DNA of 64,000 nt from Mercenaria mercenaria (taxonomy: Eukaryota; Mollusca; Bivalvia; Venerida; Veneridae), in contig NC_069367.1 of NCBI RefSeq assembly GCF_021730395.1, forward strand, positions 15,002,501-15,066,500. Reading direction: 5' to 3'. Positions 10,756 to 21,998 of the stretch are shown here, in pieces. Numbering within the stretch: the stretch's first letter is position 1; each line of letters begins with the position of its first letter. The notes beneath the pieces were generated by a model. That model was not told the DNA's origin and ran no database searches. It saw only the letters and a list, made by a program, of their open reading frames with translations. The translations under genes were made by a program, and so were the position numbers.

Positions 10756-11126
10756 ATCTTGTCATTACTTCATTTTCCGTTATTTGGCAATTTATTTTAC
10801 AAAAATAAGTGTGCGACAACCGTTTTAATGACGTCATATTCATAATGACGTCACTTATATAATGACGTGATTACCAGCAAAATCGCAGTAACTTCTTCGT
10901 TTTTGAATAAAAACTCATTATTTGACCACTCATTTTCTTAGTTCGGACATTTCCAACACAATGATGATGGTTTTGTTGCAAAATTTCTTATGACAACAAT
11001 ATCGATTATAAGGTCACATGATCATCTGACCGTATATCACTGGTCACATGATCAACTGACGGTATATCAAGAAAGATATACGGCACCCTGATATCGGGTC
11101 GAAAATACTGCAAGTGACAGGATAAA
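10753..11126. mobile_element. MITE-like element with three CRE motifs
   Basis: Inverted ends TTTATCTTGTCATTAC (10753) and the complement TTTATCCTGTCACTTG (11126) extend for about 28 bp with mismatches. Inside are TGACGTCA at 10829-10836 and 10846-10853, TGACGTGA at 10863-10870, and a tandem duplicate containing GGTCACATGATCA (about 11012 and 11042). No coding capacity is seen. Together with the adjoining palindrome it sits inside a satellite monomer, so it arrived after the array formed. Confidence 0.55.
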
Positions 11127-11392
11127 GTAAGATATATGCAATAGTAACAAAAATATGACAGAAAAGCAAAGGTTGCCGAAAAACTTTAACCAAGAAAGGT
11201 CACGCAGACGCCGGCGCCAACGCCGACGCCGGGGCGAGTAGAATAGCTACCCTATTCTCCGAATAATGGAGCTAATGTACAAGATTTCTTTCAGACCGTT
11301 GCCGGAGCTGATCAGCGATCTTTACCGGGGCTGAACTATATTTAAGATTTATATCCTCTAGCAACGTGTTTCTGAAAATGAATTTAATTTAA

Positions 11393-13299
11393 GGGGACGC
11401 ATACTTTGAAATTAGAAAAAAGTGGGTGGGGTATTATAAAATTTACCTGCAAAAAAGTTCAAGGTTTTGGTAAATGAAATGAATACTGTTTCAACTGTTA
11501 TAAGTACACAAAGGATTGCTCACTAAAATAAAAATGAGAAAAACTGAAACAAGAAAGTTATTGTTGAATTACATAAGACTTCTTGTGTACATTCAAAGTC
11601 AACAATTAAGACTTTTTGGTGCGAAAATAATAGTGCTTCGCTTTGTCCAAACATTTATCAATGTCCTACAGATTCTAATTTAAAGAAAAAAATGTGAAAT
11701 AAGTTCACTGTCTTGCTTTTCATTTGGCATATGTGAGCTAAAACACAATATTTAGTTTGTTTACAAAGTAGTGCATAAGAAAAGATACGGTGGTCAAGGA
11801 ATGCCACATTCCAAAACTAAAAGAGTATATTCCCCTTAATACATTAAACATTTATCGTTACAGAAGTCTAGTGGCTTACAATAAAGGCTTAGAAATGTTG
11901 ACATTATTAATTTTTAACTTGGTATTCATGAACTACAATGCACTTAAATATCAAAACACATTCAACAAATTTTTGAAAATGTATCTTCTTAAAAATCCCT
12001 AAAAAAAGGTATGACATTTGGTTGAGAGGTCCAATCAATGTGTATATGTGCAAAAGCAACATTCTAATCTTGTTCACAAAAGTTACTAATACACAGCAGG
12101 AATGTCAATGATCAAAACTGGACGAATATACAGTTATCCTCACTTTAATGTCATTTATAATTTGTCCTTGAATTCTCCACCATACTTTTCATAACTCTGT
12201 TTGCACGAGTTGCACGAGAATGCTGTCATTCACGTAAAAAAATGGGGTCAAATAAGTTGTAAATGCAATATCACCTAAAAGTAATTAATGGATTATGCAG
12301 TTCAAGACAAACTTTATCTCATAACGTAACGAACATGTATAATGTTGTAACAACAACTTTACTTACACTGATTTAAAGTAGCAGTCGGTTTATAAGTGAC
12401 GTTATTGATTCATTTTGTGTTTTGTTATTGTTGTCAAAAAGTATAACGGAAGTGCCTCACAACTGAAGCGGAAACCAGTTTGATGCGCAAAGTAGTCCAC
12501 TGTAAGTAATATTTTTTGACAAATGTCCACAGAAATTAATAATTTTCTAATATTAAAGACGAATATCTGAATAGGATTCATTATTTGATAAGAAATTATA
12601 ATCATCGACATGTTTTTTTAAAAATCGTACACGTGCTGACACCGTAGTTGTCTCCCGTTGTTTATTAGAGTTACCTTTCGTCCGGCGCAGTAATACATTT
12701 GCAGTGAATCGCCGAGAAGTCGTGGGAAAATTAAAAACCATGTAAACAAACTAAAATTAACCACCTTTTCAAGATGAATTTCAAGTGATCGACATTATGC
12801 ATTTAACCAGCCTGACCTGTGTAGCATCTTAGATATCTGTTCTAAGGTATTCATTGTGTAGAATGTAATGTTATGCCCTTGCAATGCTAATCCCACTCTG
12901 ACTTTTTTGTTTACATTTTTTATCAATGAGAAATATGGCGTCCATCTCGAGATGAACTGACGTGGCGTTAAATTTTTACATGTTTAAGCAAACCTGGTGT
13001 GTTAGAAAGAAAATCTCACCCCTTCAACATTATTTGGAACACTGTTACTGTGAAAAACCTGTTTTTTCCTTATACAAAAGCGTAATATTTTGTGTTGAAT
13101 GTACTTTCCCAAAGACCTCTGTTTTCCTATTACATTCATAGTACCACATCCTTATCCACAAAATACTGAATATTACAGGTGTCCATCAGTATTATATCAG
13201 TTTAGGAATATGTTTTTTTATTTTCCCACCATTGATTTCTTGAATATGCACCCCTTCCGCATTGCTGTATGAACTGTGAATGTAGCAATATGCGTCCCC
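11393..13299. mobile_element. TTAA-flanked inverted-repeat DNA element, 1.9 kb
   Basis: A perfect 17-bp inverted pair, ATTTAAGGGGACGCATA at 11387-11403 and its complement at 13289-13305, contains TTAA at 11389-11392 and 13300-13303. Taking TTAA as target duplication, the element starts GGGGACGCATA and is 1907 bp. TTAA targets are used by piggyBac and Kolobok elements; a 5' end of purine-GG is typical of Kolobok. I find no transposase frame, so it is non-autonomous. Random open frames inside are AT-rich and unrecognisable. Confidence 0.6.
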
Positions 13300-13525
13300 T
13301 TAAATATTGATAAGCTCCGGCAAAGCCGCTGATAAATACTACATCCAAATGTAGCTCAGACAACGATGGTTGATAAACATTTATATCAAAATATGGTGTA
13401 GCTCCGGCAATGGTCAGTGATAAACATGTATATAAAATTAGCGGCTCGTCCAATATGGTTTTCTCAGCTAGGTACTCGTCCAAATATTCTCCGTATTGTA
13501 CAGAACAATGTTAAATAACCTAATA

Positions 13526-13893
13526 GTACTATATATTCGTTGCCCCGAGCCATAGGGCTTTTAATGTAAAATGCATAAATTCGTACTTTCTTCTTGATTT
13601 CAATATATATTTAAGCAATTACTATTAGTTCCTAGGAAATGTGGATATCTAAAACATCCAAGAAATGTGGATATCTAAAACATCCAGGAAATGTGGATAT
13701 CTAAAACATCCAAGAAATGTGGATATCTAAAACATCCAGGAAATGTGGTTTTTCGTAAGACATACGACATCTAACATCAGAAAGTACTAGATGTTCGTGG
13801 CCCCGAGCCATAGGGCTTTTAATGTACAATGCATAAATTCATACTTTCTTCTTGATTCCAATATATATTTAGGCAATTACTATTAGTTCCTAG
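13526..13893. repeat. Duplicated block flanking a 26-bp tandem repeat
   Basis: A roughly 115-bp block (containing CCCCGAGCCATAGGGCTTTT, at about 13544 and 13801) is present on both sides of a 26-bp tandem array at 13635-13745. The array unit is GGAAATGTGGATATCTAAAA plus CATCCA, in four full copies and one partial. There are no spacers, so it is not a CRISPR array. Confidence 0.75.
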
Positions 13894-15294
13894 TTATTAG
13901 TCACTAACCTTCAACTCTGATCATATATAAATAGAATAAGATAATAAGATTTTCTGTTAAAACATGCTTCCCTTACGACTTGTACACAAAGACCTGAATA
14001 TTTTGCATAAAGACGAAATCTTCCAAACCGATAATTTTCGTTAAACTGAAATGTACTTCATTTTCTTACTGACCCTACACGCAAGACAGAAGGCGTTAAT
14101 AATATATATTATACACATAATTGGCGTTCTATGGCCATAATTCTTTCTTTTTTGGCACTTAGTGGAAGAGAAAATTTCTACGATTAATCTATAAACCTAC
14201 TCTGGGTTCTTTATATCATTATCTGCGGTATAAAATATCACTTTAGCCACATTGGTCTAGACAAATTAACTGCACTAAGACTTCTTGTGCAGCACAATGT
14301 TAGGGGAGCCGAGATAAAAAAAAAATGGGAAAGAGCCTACACCTGAAACTGCATTAATATTTTGTATTTTAGAAATAATAGTAAATTCCGTTTCGAAGAA
14401 ATGGTGTAAATCCAACTGATTTGTTTTCTTTTACCATAACACAAATGCGTTCAAAATTAGCGGGGTTTTGTTTGCTTCTACTTTTTAAACAGGGCAAACA
14501 AAAAATGAAAATATCAGTCCGACTTTTCATTTCACCTACTTTTTGTTCCCTCTTACTTTTACATCCTCTTTCCTTTTGTAGTTTTATATTTCATTTTTTA
14601 AAAGCCATTAAAACTATAGGAATGGGAATTGTACAATATATGTACTATTTCATGAAAGGCATAATTTATTCATGTTTTTGTAACACGTGCTTATTATATT
14701 ACGTTTGTTTTCATATCATATACATACTGCGCTTTAACCGCCTCGGATCGCCCACTTCGAGTACGGGTACACCTTGGCTGCGTCATACAAAAGATGTGAA
14801 AAATGGTACAAGTAGCTTCCTCGCTTGGCGCCCAGCATTCAGACGGATCACGATTGTTCTATGACCGAACAGTCTGGTGTCAGTATACTGTCACTGGGTG
14901 GGGTATCATGTCACGTATGTACGGCGCGATATTTCAGTGAGGTAGCACTTTAAGGTTGGGCATTGTTCTCACTTCTACAGTTATACGACTTCGTTCAAAT
15001 GGGTCCAGTACATGGATGAATTAAGTTTAAATGTGGGTAAATCGAGATTAATGATGAATCCCTAGGCAAGGGTTAATACTTCTCAAGAGCTGTGTTTACA
15101 GCTACTCTGTTCACAGATTGTCCCAAGGTCATGTCCCCTGTGCTCTTCAAATTGTCAGTATTATCCTCCTTGTCTTTTGTACATCATATCCATTATGTAC
15201 ATAAACACTGTGGAGGGTTTTGCTATTTAGTAAGATGTTGGCACGTGACTTTTTCTTCTGAAGCTTTGACCTTGTCAATGCTTAATTTCTTCGG

Positions 15295-15482
15295 TGGGTT
15301 TAAAGACGCACTTACACAATTATAGGTCATATCGCGACTTTCCTACTCTTCTTGGTGGAGGAAGACCCCAGCGGCATTATTTCGTCACGGAATTCAACGC
15401 CCCGAGTGAGGCTCAAACCAACATCGCTGACGGGCAAGTTATCTCAAGCCAGTAACCTTAACCACCCGGCCACGGAGGCCCC
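15295..15482 (-). repeat. tRNA-Ser-like SINE, copy in block A
   Basis: On the minus strand it begins GGGGCCTCCGTGGCCGGGTG, with GTGGCCGGGTGGTTAAGG as A box and GGTTTGAGCCTC as B box, about 50 bp apart. That is the pattern of a tRNA-Ser-related head. The body runs through TGGGGTCTTCCTCCACCAAG and ends near GTGCGTCTTTAAACCC. Similar SINEs are abundant in bivalves. It is a truncated or internally deleted copy. Confidence 0.75.
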
Positions 15483-15823
15483 TCCTTGTTTTATTCTGTT
15501 CTTTCTTTTTTAATTATTATAGTCACAATGCAATTTGTCTAACACAGTATAGGTGTCTTAAAAATATTTCAATTACTCACATGCAAGCCATTTACGTTAC
15601 TACTGACACAAAGTTACACTCTAACAACAAGAGAACTAGCTTCGAAAAAATTCAATACTCTGCATCCTTTATTGAGCTCCCTTCCTCCTACGAGTATCCT
15701 CAAAATACGAGCGCCTTATAATTATATTTACACAAATCATTTTATGTTAAACTAGCGATTAACGAAATCTGAGATGAATTGAAACGTACGGTAGTCACAC
15801 AATACTGATACGTCTCTTTTTAA

Positions 15824-16062
15824 TTGAGCCGCGCCATGAGAAAACCAACATAGTGGCTTTGCGACCAGCATGGATCCACACCAGCCTGCGCATCCGCGCA
15901 GTCTGGTCAGGATCCATGTTGTTCGCTTTCAAAGCCTATTACAATTAGAGAAACTGTTAGCGAACAGCATGGATCCTGACCAGACTGCGCGGATGCGCAG
16001 GCTGGTCTGGATCCTTGCTGGTCGCAAAGCCACTATGTTGGTTTTCTCATGGCGCTGCTCAA
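15824..16062. repeat. Foldback element, TTGAGCC family, copy 1
   Basis: About 95-bp inverted arms: TTGAGCCGCGCCATGAGAAA at the left and its complement ending TTTTCTCATGGCGCTGCTCAA at the right, with GCGACCAGCATGGATCC inside. The centre is CTATTACAATTAGAGAAACT. Reading through gives a spurious frame beginning MDPHQPAHPRS on the plus strand; it is the translation of the repeat, not a gene. Confidence 0.85.
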
Positions 16063-17032
16063 TCATAGAATTTTGATTAGAGATTCCTTTAGTTTTCTAA
16101 ATTGATACTAAACATATAGCAATGCTAATGTATTTCATTTATTTGAATTTTTACAAGGGACTTTGCAGATGATTTTATTGCAAAAATAATTTGAATTTTA
16201 GACCATATAGAAACAACCTATCTGCAAATATTTTAGAGCAATGCCAGTTCCACATATAAGTAAACATCGACACAAACCGTAGAATAATGAATAATAGAAT
16301 GCAATACAACTACGGGAGTTTGAACATATTCGCCGAAACTGATATTAGCCGAAAGCGAAACAAAAATATGCATGAATTGAATTCATAAAGTGCTGGGGAC
16401 AGAATTTGGTCTAACAAAAGGTGAAAAAAACTATTTCCATGAACTCATTACATTCTTTCCTGTTCAGAGAAAAACGACTTTAATGGAATAAGATAATAAG
16501 ACTTTTGTTAAAACATGCTTCCCTTAAGACTTGTACACAGAAGACCTGAATATTTTGCATAAAGACGAAATCTTCCAAACCGATAAATTTTCGTTAAACT
16601 GAAATGTACTTCATTTTCTTACTGACACTAGACGCAAGACAGAAGGCGTTAATAACATATATTATACACATAATTGGCGTTCTATGACCATAATTCTTTC
16701 TATTTGGTACTTAGTGGAAGAGAAAATTTCTACGATTAATCTATAAACTTACTCTGGGCTCTTTATATCATTATGTGCAGTATAAAATATCACTTTAGCC
16801 ACATTGGTCTAGACAAATTAACATTAATAAGACTTCTTGTGCAGCACAAGTGTTCAAATGTTGTATATAATGTTAGGGAAGCTGAGATAAAAAAATGGGA
16901 AAGAGCCTTTACCTGAAACTGCACTATTTCATGAAAGGCAACACGTGCTTATTATATAACGTTTGTTTTGCATACCATGTACATACTGCTTTTTAACCGC
17001 CTCGGATCGCCCACTTCGAGTACGGGTACATT

Positions 17033-17243
17033 TTGGGTTTAAAGATGCACTTACACTCTTATAAGTCATATCGCGACTTTCCAACTCTTCTTGGTGGAGG
17101 AAGACCCAAGCGCGATCTTCCGTAAGCAAGCTGGACGGCTTCCACACATTTTGAATTCAACGCCCCGAGTGAGGCTCGAACCAACACCGCTGAAGTGTAA
17201 GTAATTTCAAGCCAGTGACCTTAACCACCCGGCCACGGAGGCC
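17033..17243 (-). repeat. tRNA-Ser-like SINE, copy in block B
   Basis: The same family, orientation and relative position as the SINE at 15295-15482. It was copied by the local duplication rather than inserted separately. It retains an extra stretch (GCTTACGGAAGATCG on the minus strand) missing from the block A copy. The A and B boxes are recognisable. Confidence 0.75.
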
Positions 17244-17581
17244 CCTCCTTGTTTTATTCTGTTCTTTCTTTTTTAATTATTATAGTCACAATGCAATTTG
17301 TCTAACACAGTATAGGTAGCTTAAAATATTTTAATTACTCACATGCAAGCCATTTACGTTACTACTAACACAAAGTTACACTCTAACAACAAGAGAACTA
17401 ACTTCGAAAAAATCCATACTTTGCATCCTTTATTGAGCTCCCTTTCTTTTACGAGTATCTCCAAAATACGAGCGCCTTATATATTTACACAAACCATGTT
17501 ATGTTAAACTAGCGAATAACGAAATCTGAGATGAATTGAAACGTACCTGTAGTCACACAATACTGATACGTCTCTTTTAAA

Positions 17582-17820
17582 TTGAGCCCCGCCATGGGAA
17601 AACCAACATAGCGGCTTTGCGACCAGCATGGATCCACACCAGCCTGCGCATCCGCGCAGTCTGGTCAGGATCCGTCCTGTTTGCTTTCAAAGCCTATTGC
17701 AATTAGAGAAACTGTTAGCGACCAGCATGGATCCTGACCAGACTGCGCGGATGCGCAGGCTGTTCTGGATCCATGCTGGTCGCAAAACCATTATGTTGGT
17801 TTTCTCATGGCGTGGCTCAA
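17582..17820. repeat. Foldback element, TTGAGCC family, copy 2
   Basis: The same structure as at 15824-16062, about 239 bp, lying at the matching place in duplication copy B. It arose by the duplication, so differences between the two measure divergence since that event. Confidence 0.85.
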
Positions 17821-18229
17821 TTAAAGATCTTTAATTAGAGATTCCTTTAGTTTTCTAAATTGATACTAAACATATAGCAATGCTAATGTGTTTCATTTAT
17901 TTGAATTTTTACAAGGGACTTTACAGATGATTTTATTGAAATAATTTGAATTTTAGACCATATAGAAATAACATATCTGCAAATATTTTAGAGCAATGTC
18001 AGTTCCATATATGAGTCTACACCGATACAAAACCGTAGAATAATGAATAATAGAATACAACAAAGCTACGGGAGTTTGCATATATACGCCGAAACTGAAA
18101 TCGACCCGATAGCGAAACGAAAATGTGTATGAATTGAATTCATAAAGTGCTGGGGACCGAAGTTGGTCTAACAAAGGGTGAAAAAAAAACTTTTTCTACA
18201 CCCTCATTTCATTCTTTGCTTCTAATGCG

Positions 18230-21200
18230 AAAATTGATACAAATATCATTCACGATCATTCCACAGCAAGCTAATTCGCCTCTTTGTTTATATAAATCAT
18301 AGTGTTAATCGCAAGTACCATTTTCTATCTGTCGGCGTCTTTGTATGATCAAAATATCAAAGTGATAACATATCAATATCATCAATATTATGATATTAGA
18401 ATATTTTCATCTATTTTCGACATATTTATGCTGTACTACTGCACATGATTTTAACCTAAACATACGGATCAGGTCAAAGCACCAGCCGACTCTTCGTTTG
18501 TTGATTTATGTCAAGAAAAATATACGGTCATCCGCTTGTTGATTTATGTCAAGAAAAATATACGGTCATCCGCTTGTTTAACATGCCGACTTTAGCAATG
18601 CATGAAGTATTGAAATAGTTCCAATGTAAAATAACAGGAAAGAATTAACTGTAATATAAAAGTGCATGTACTATTAAACTTCTTTTACTAAGGCATCAAA
18701 TGTTCCGGTCACCGATATTTTCCACACGACCTTTTCCACTCCCAGGAATGGATTATACAACGGCATTGTAAATAACATGCTTTCTTAATAATGCTCTCAT
18801 ATATTATGTATAATATAGATAAGTTAATTTGACAGGTCATAAAGGTTGTTTTTTCTTCTTCTTCATCAAGTACAACAACTTACAATTCAACTAAGAATAA
18901 GGAATATAATGTATATACATGATGCGATTTTTTTAGTAGAAGCACAGCGAGAATTTGACGAGTACAAGTGATTATATGTTTAAAATTGATCATCTGTTGT
19001 GCCCAGGGACTATTATTTTTTGGTGTTGTTGTTGTTCCGTTTTATTTTTGTTGTTTTATGATAAGAATTCGATTGATATCAGCATGTTTTATGACATGTA
19101 AAAAAGTACTAAGCTAAAGTCGATACGAATACTGCGAGCTATAAAGACTAGTCCGCAGTTTGTAATTCTAATGGAAAAGTTCAGGACCGTTTCCAGTGTT
19201 CGCAACTGAAATAAATCTTGAATTGTAAACAACGAGGCCACATTTTGCAGTTTTATCACAATAGCAATAAAGAGACGATATACAACTAAATCTGTTGAAG
19301 GTATCACTCCTTCATTTTTCGCCATTCGAATATACTATGTAATTCAAACATGACCAACGTTTACAATTCAGTTCTCATTACACAAAACCGCAGAACACAC
19401 AACTACGCCTGTTTAGAGGTTCCAAGGGGGTGAAATTTTGTCTGGCAACGTGCTTAGTCGTGCACTTAAAAGTTAAGCTCTTGGTGCTCTGACTTCAAAT
19501 AAATTGTTTAGTACATTGGTGTACTTTTACATTAAGTCGGTTATATTTTAGCATGTTTTCGTCTGTTTCGTATTATATGTTATATACATTGTCTTATAAG
19601 TTGGTGTGTTACTTTTCTAATTTCCCTCTCTGGGGGCTGGATCTTCCATCGGCAATCCCTGAGCGGTGTCCCAATGTGCTCCCCTTTTTTAGTTTGTTTT
19701 GTCCTATTTGTCTGGTTGATTTGCTTTGTCTTTTTGTGTGTCTGATTACGTGCGTGCATGTGTATGTGTGTGTGCGTGCGTTATTGGGTCACATTTCATT
19801 ACTTGATCGGGAATGACTGTTGCAACATTTTTGGGAAAGTTTCAATATAATACTATGGAGCATTTTTTTAAAATGACAAAGTTGTCGAATTTATCATTAG
19901 TCAACATTCGTACAGTCCACATTTTACATACCCCTTTCAGGGTCTCACTTCTTGTGAGTTTGCTTACTAAATATAAATTTTAATCATGTCACATATTCAG
20001 TAAGAGCAAAGCTTTATTTTGATACCAACCACTGATAACAATTTGCAGAAATAAAAAAGTTACAGGTAAAAAACATCATTTTCTGTCCAAGTTTATCATC
20101 AGTACCAGTATAGTAACTTAGACAGCTCGGTATGATCTAACATGCCTATAACTTTTCAATACAGTTTGAAAACTTAATCCATTATGATCAGAAAATTTGA
20201 TTTGATCAACGTCTACAAGGTCAAAAAGTCAGATATACACACAATTGAAACCATTAATAATGTGTACAAGACGCTTGAACCGTGATAGGCATATGCTTTC
20301 ACGTTGTTAACACATTTTCTTGGCATCTCTGTGGGGCCACCCAAAACATAGATAGAATAAGCGAAGTTGACAGACAAAAATTCAATCGAGCGCCTACCTT
20401 GACTTCAGTTATTCTGTCTTTAGATAAACGTGTAGCTATTTGGTGTTATATATACAACATTAATAAGCATTTTTATTAAACGTCATTTTCTAATTTTACC
20501 AATAGTATTCCATTTTGAAAAGTTTCAACAACTTTTATATGTTTGTCAAAAATAGTTTGCATAAATATAAATGAAACTAAAAAAAATGAAATAAAAGTAT
20601 GTACGACGATAGTTGGTATCTTAAAAAAAAATGTTAATCATTTACACGTACATACATGCGCTATTTTTGGCTTTTGTTTCGGCGAGGCTCTGTTCGTGGG
20701 ACGTGGCTGTGTATTGACATGAAACATACACGACAATCTACACAGCTTTATTTAAAGGAGATGAGTAACTTATTTTATTTTGCAATTCAATAAGCATTCT
20801 TGCATAATACAATTGTTTTTTTGCCGATTTCGAGCATGCACAAACAGGGAAACAACGTGCACGACCAAGGAGATTCTCGTAAGAACGCGCTGTTGGTGAA
20901 CGTTTTAGAGTCTAACGTAGAAAATAGACATTGGATTAGTTTAAGTCGGAGCCGAAATGTTTCATTAAACCTCATTTTTCGACCTTACTTTAATTCCAGC
21001 TTGCAGTAAGTGTTTTCTCTCTTGATACGTAACTGCATTGCTGTTCCGTATTATTTTATTATTAAGCGTGTTTGACTCAAAGTTGCGAATTAAACTCTGT
21101 AAATGATAGAAAAACAGCATTTAGTAAAATAAAATTTCGTTTTTATATTAATTTGGATCAAGAAAGTTGACATGCTTACTTTATGTCTTTCAATATAACT

Positions 21201-21998
21201 TTTAAAAATGTTCCTCACCTATGTAGCCTACTGAATGATGTGTAATGTAAAGCATAAACATGGCAAAGCTGAAAGGGTCTGAGCTGAAACTATTTTTCCA
21301 TAGTTAATACTGAAGATTTGTTGAGCAGATTTCATATTTTTCAATTTATTTCTAGATCTCACCGACCACGTTTGAGTTTATATATCCACTCTGACCATGT
21401 TTAAGTTTATATATTCAACCTGAGTTGCTTATATAGATGTTGAAAAAAAAAATGAAACTATGATCGTGACTGGGCGGGTGCAAAGCAAATTTGTCCGAGT
21501 TAAAAAATAAATAGGTCTATAGATTTCATTTTTAAGGATATGAGGAATATGCGTATCGATTTCTATTACACGATAATGTTTACATTTTAAAAAAGCGTAA
21601 GGGACTGAATGGACCAGGCAGAATTGTGTTCTGTCGATACCTCTATGCTTCTCTACACCTGCATGTTGTGTAAAGACAGATTGTAAAGCTATGCCGATTA
21701 TATCGACGAAAGAAGTCACACCTTAAATATACAAGCAAAGGAATAACTCTTACAAACAACGGTGAATAATGCATTTATAGAGTTTTACAGGAGTAGAAAT
21801 CATATTTTAAACTGTATTTCTATTAACCGTTTTAATTGTAATATTTTATAGTTTAATGTTATTCATCATTAAATAATTTATCACTATCAGTGTCGGGCCC
21901 TATTTTGCCGACAGATTAAACTAATTCAAAGCATGACAACTTTTACTGTTTTAGCACTCTGCTTAAAGAGTATCAATCACATACGTATCAAACGCGAT
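18230..21998. other. Intergenic, no gene supported
   Basis: It contains a 38-bp direct tandem pair at 18500-18575 (GTTGATTTATGTCAAGAAAA start), a GT-rich stretch near 19740-19790, and an unrecognised more GC-balanced block at 19625-19700 (CTCTGGGGGCTGGATCTTCC). ATTAAA at 21852-21857 (minus strand) is a possible polyadenylation signal for the HSPA12-like gene to the right. No frame here has a recognisable domain. Confidence 0.5.

Larger units (their letters stand above)
8352..11265. repeat. Composite repeat with head, satellite and GC-rich end
   Basis: The head ACAAGAGCTGTCCATAAGAC and GCGCTCCACTATTCGGCG at 8353-8393 and the end near 11200-11265 (GCCGACGCCGGGGCGAGTAG, AATAGCTACCCTATTC) are the two ends of a repeat type familiar from bivalves. 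Between them lie three diverged 155-170 bp units (GGGGATTGTTACC-like at 8499, 8651, 8825), the satellite at 8925-10600, and an inserted element at 10608-11126. It carries no coding sequence. Confidence 0.6.
13939..16470. repeat. Local tandem duplication, copy A
   Basis: Copy A aligns with copy B (16487-18225) in the same order and orientation: 13939-14340 with 16489-16912, about 14640-14780 with 16921-17030, and 15296-16470 with 17036-18225. Copy A holds extra blocks at about 14345-14640 and 14780-15290 that B lacks. Both contain one SINE and one foldback, so these predate the duplication. No host gene is seen inside. Confidence 0.8.
16487..18225. repeat. Local tandem duplication, copy B
   Basis: The direct neighbour of copy A, shorter by two internal blocks, with scattered substitutions and small indels between the copies. 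It keeps about 50 bp of SINE sequence around 17110-17150 that differs from copy A. Confidence 0.8.

Noticed and set aside
12553-12741. 62-codon minus-strand frame with basic residues
   Set aside because: Lies inside the TTAA-flanked element, is short and matches no family I know.
13635-13745. CRISPR-like array of 26-bp repeats
   Set aside because: The repeats are contiguous with no spacers, in an animal genome. It is a minisatellite.
14421-14864. 147-codon plus-strand frame as a membrane protein
   Set aside because: The hydrophobic composition comes from T-rich DNA. It crosses a breakpoint of the local duplication, and the partner copy does not keep the frame.
15870-16076. Frame starting MDPHQPAHPRS, also at 17628 and (as MDPDQP) 57812
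   Set aside because: Each lies wholly within a foldback element and the same peptide is read from both arms. It is a repeat artefact.
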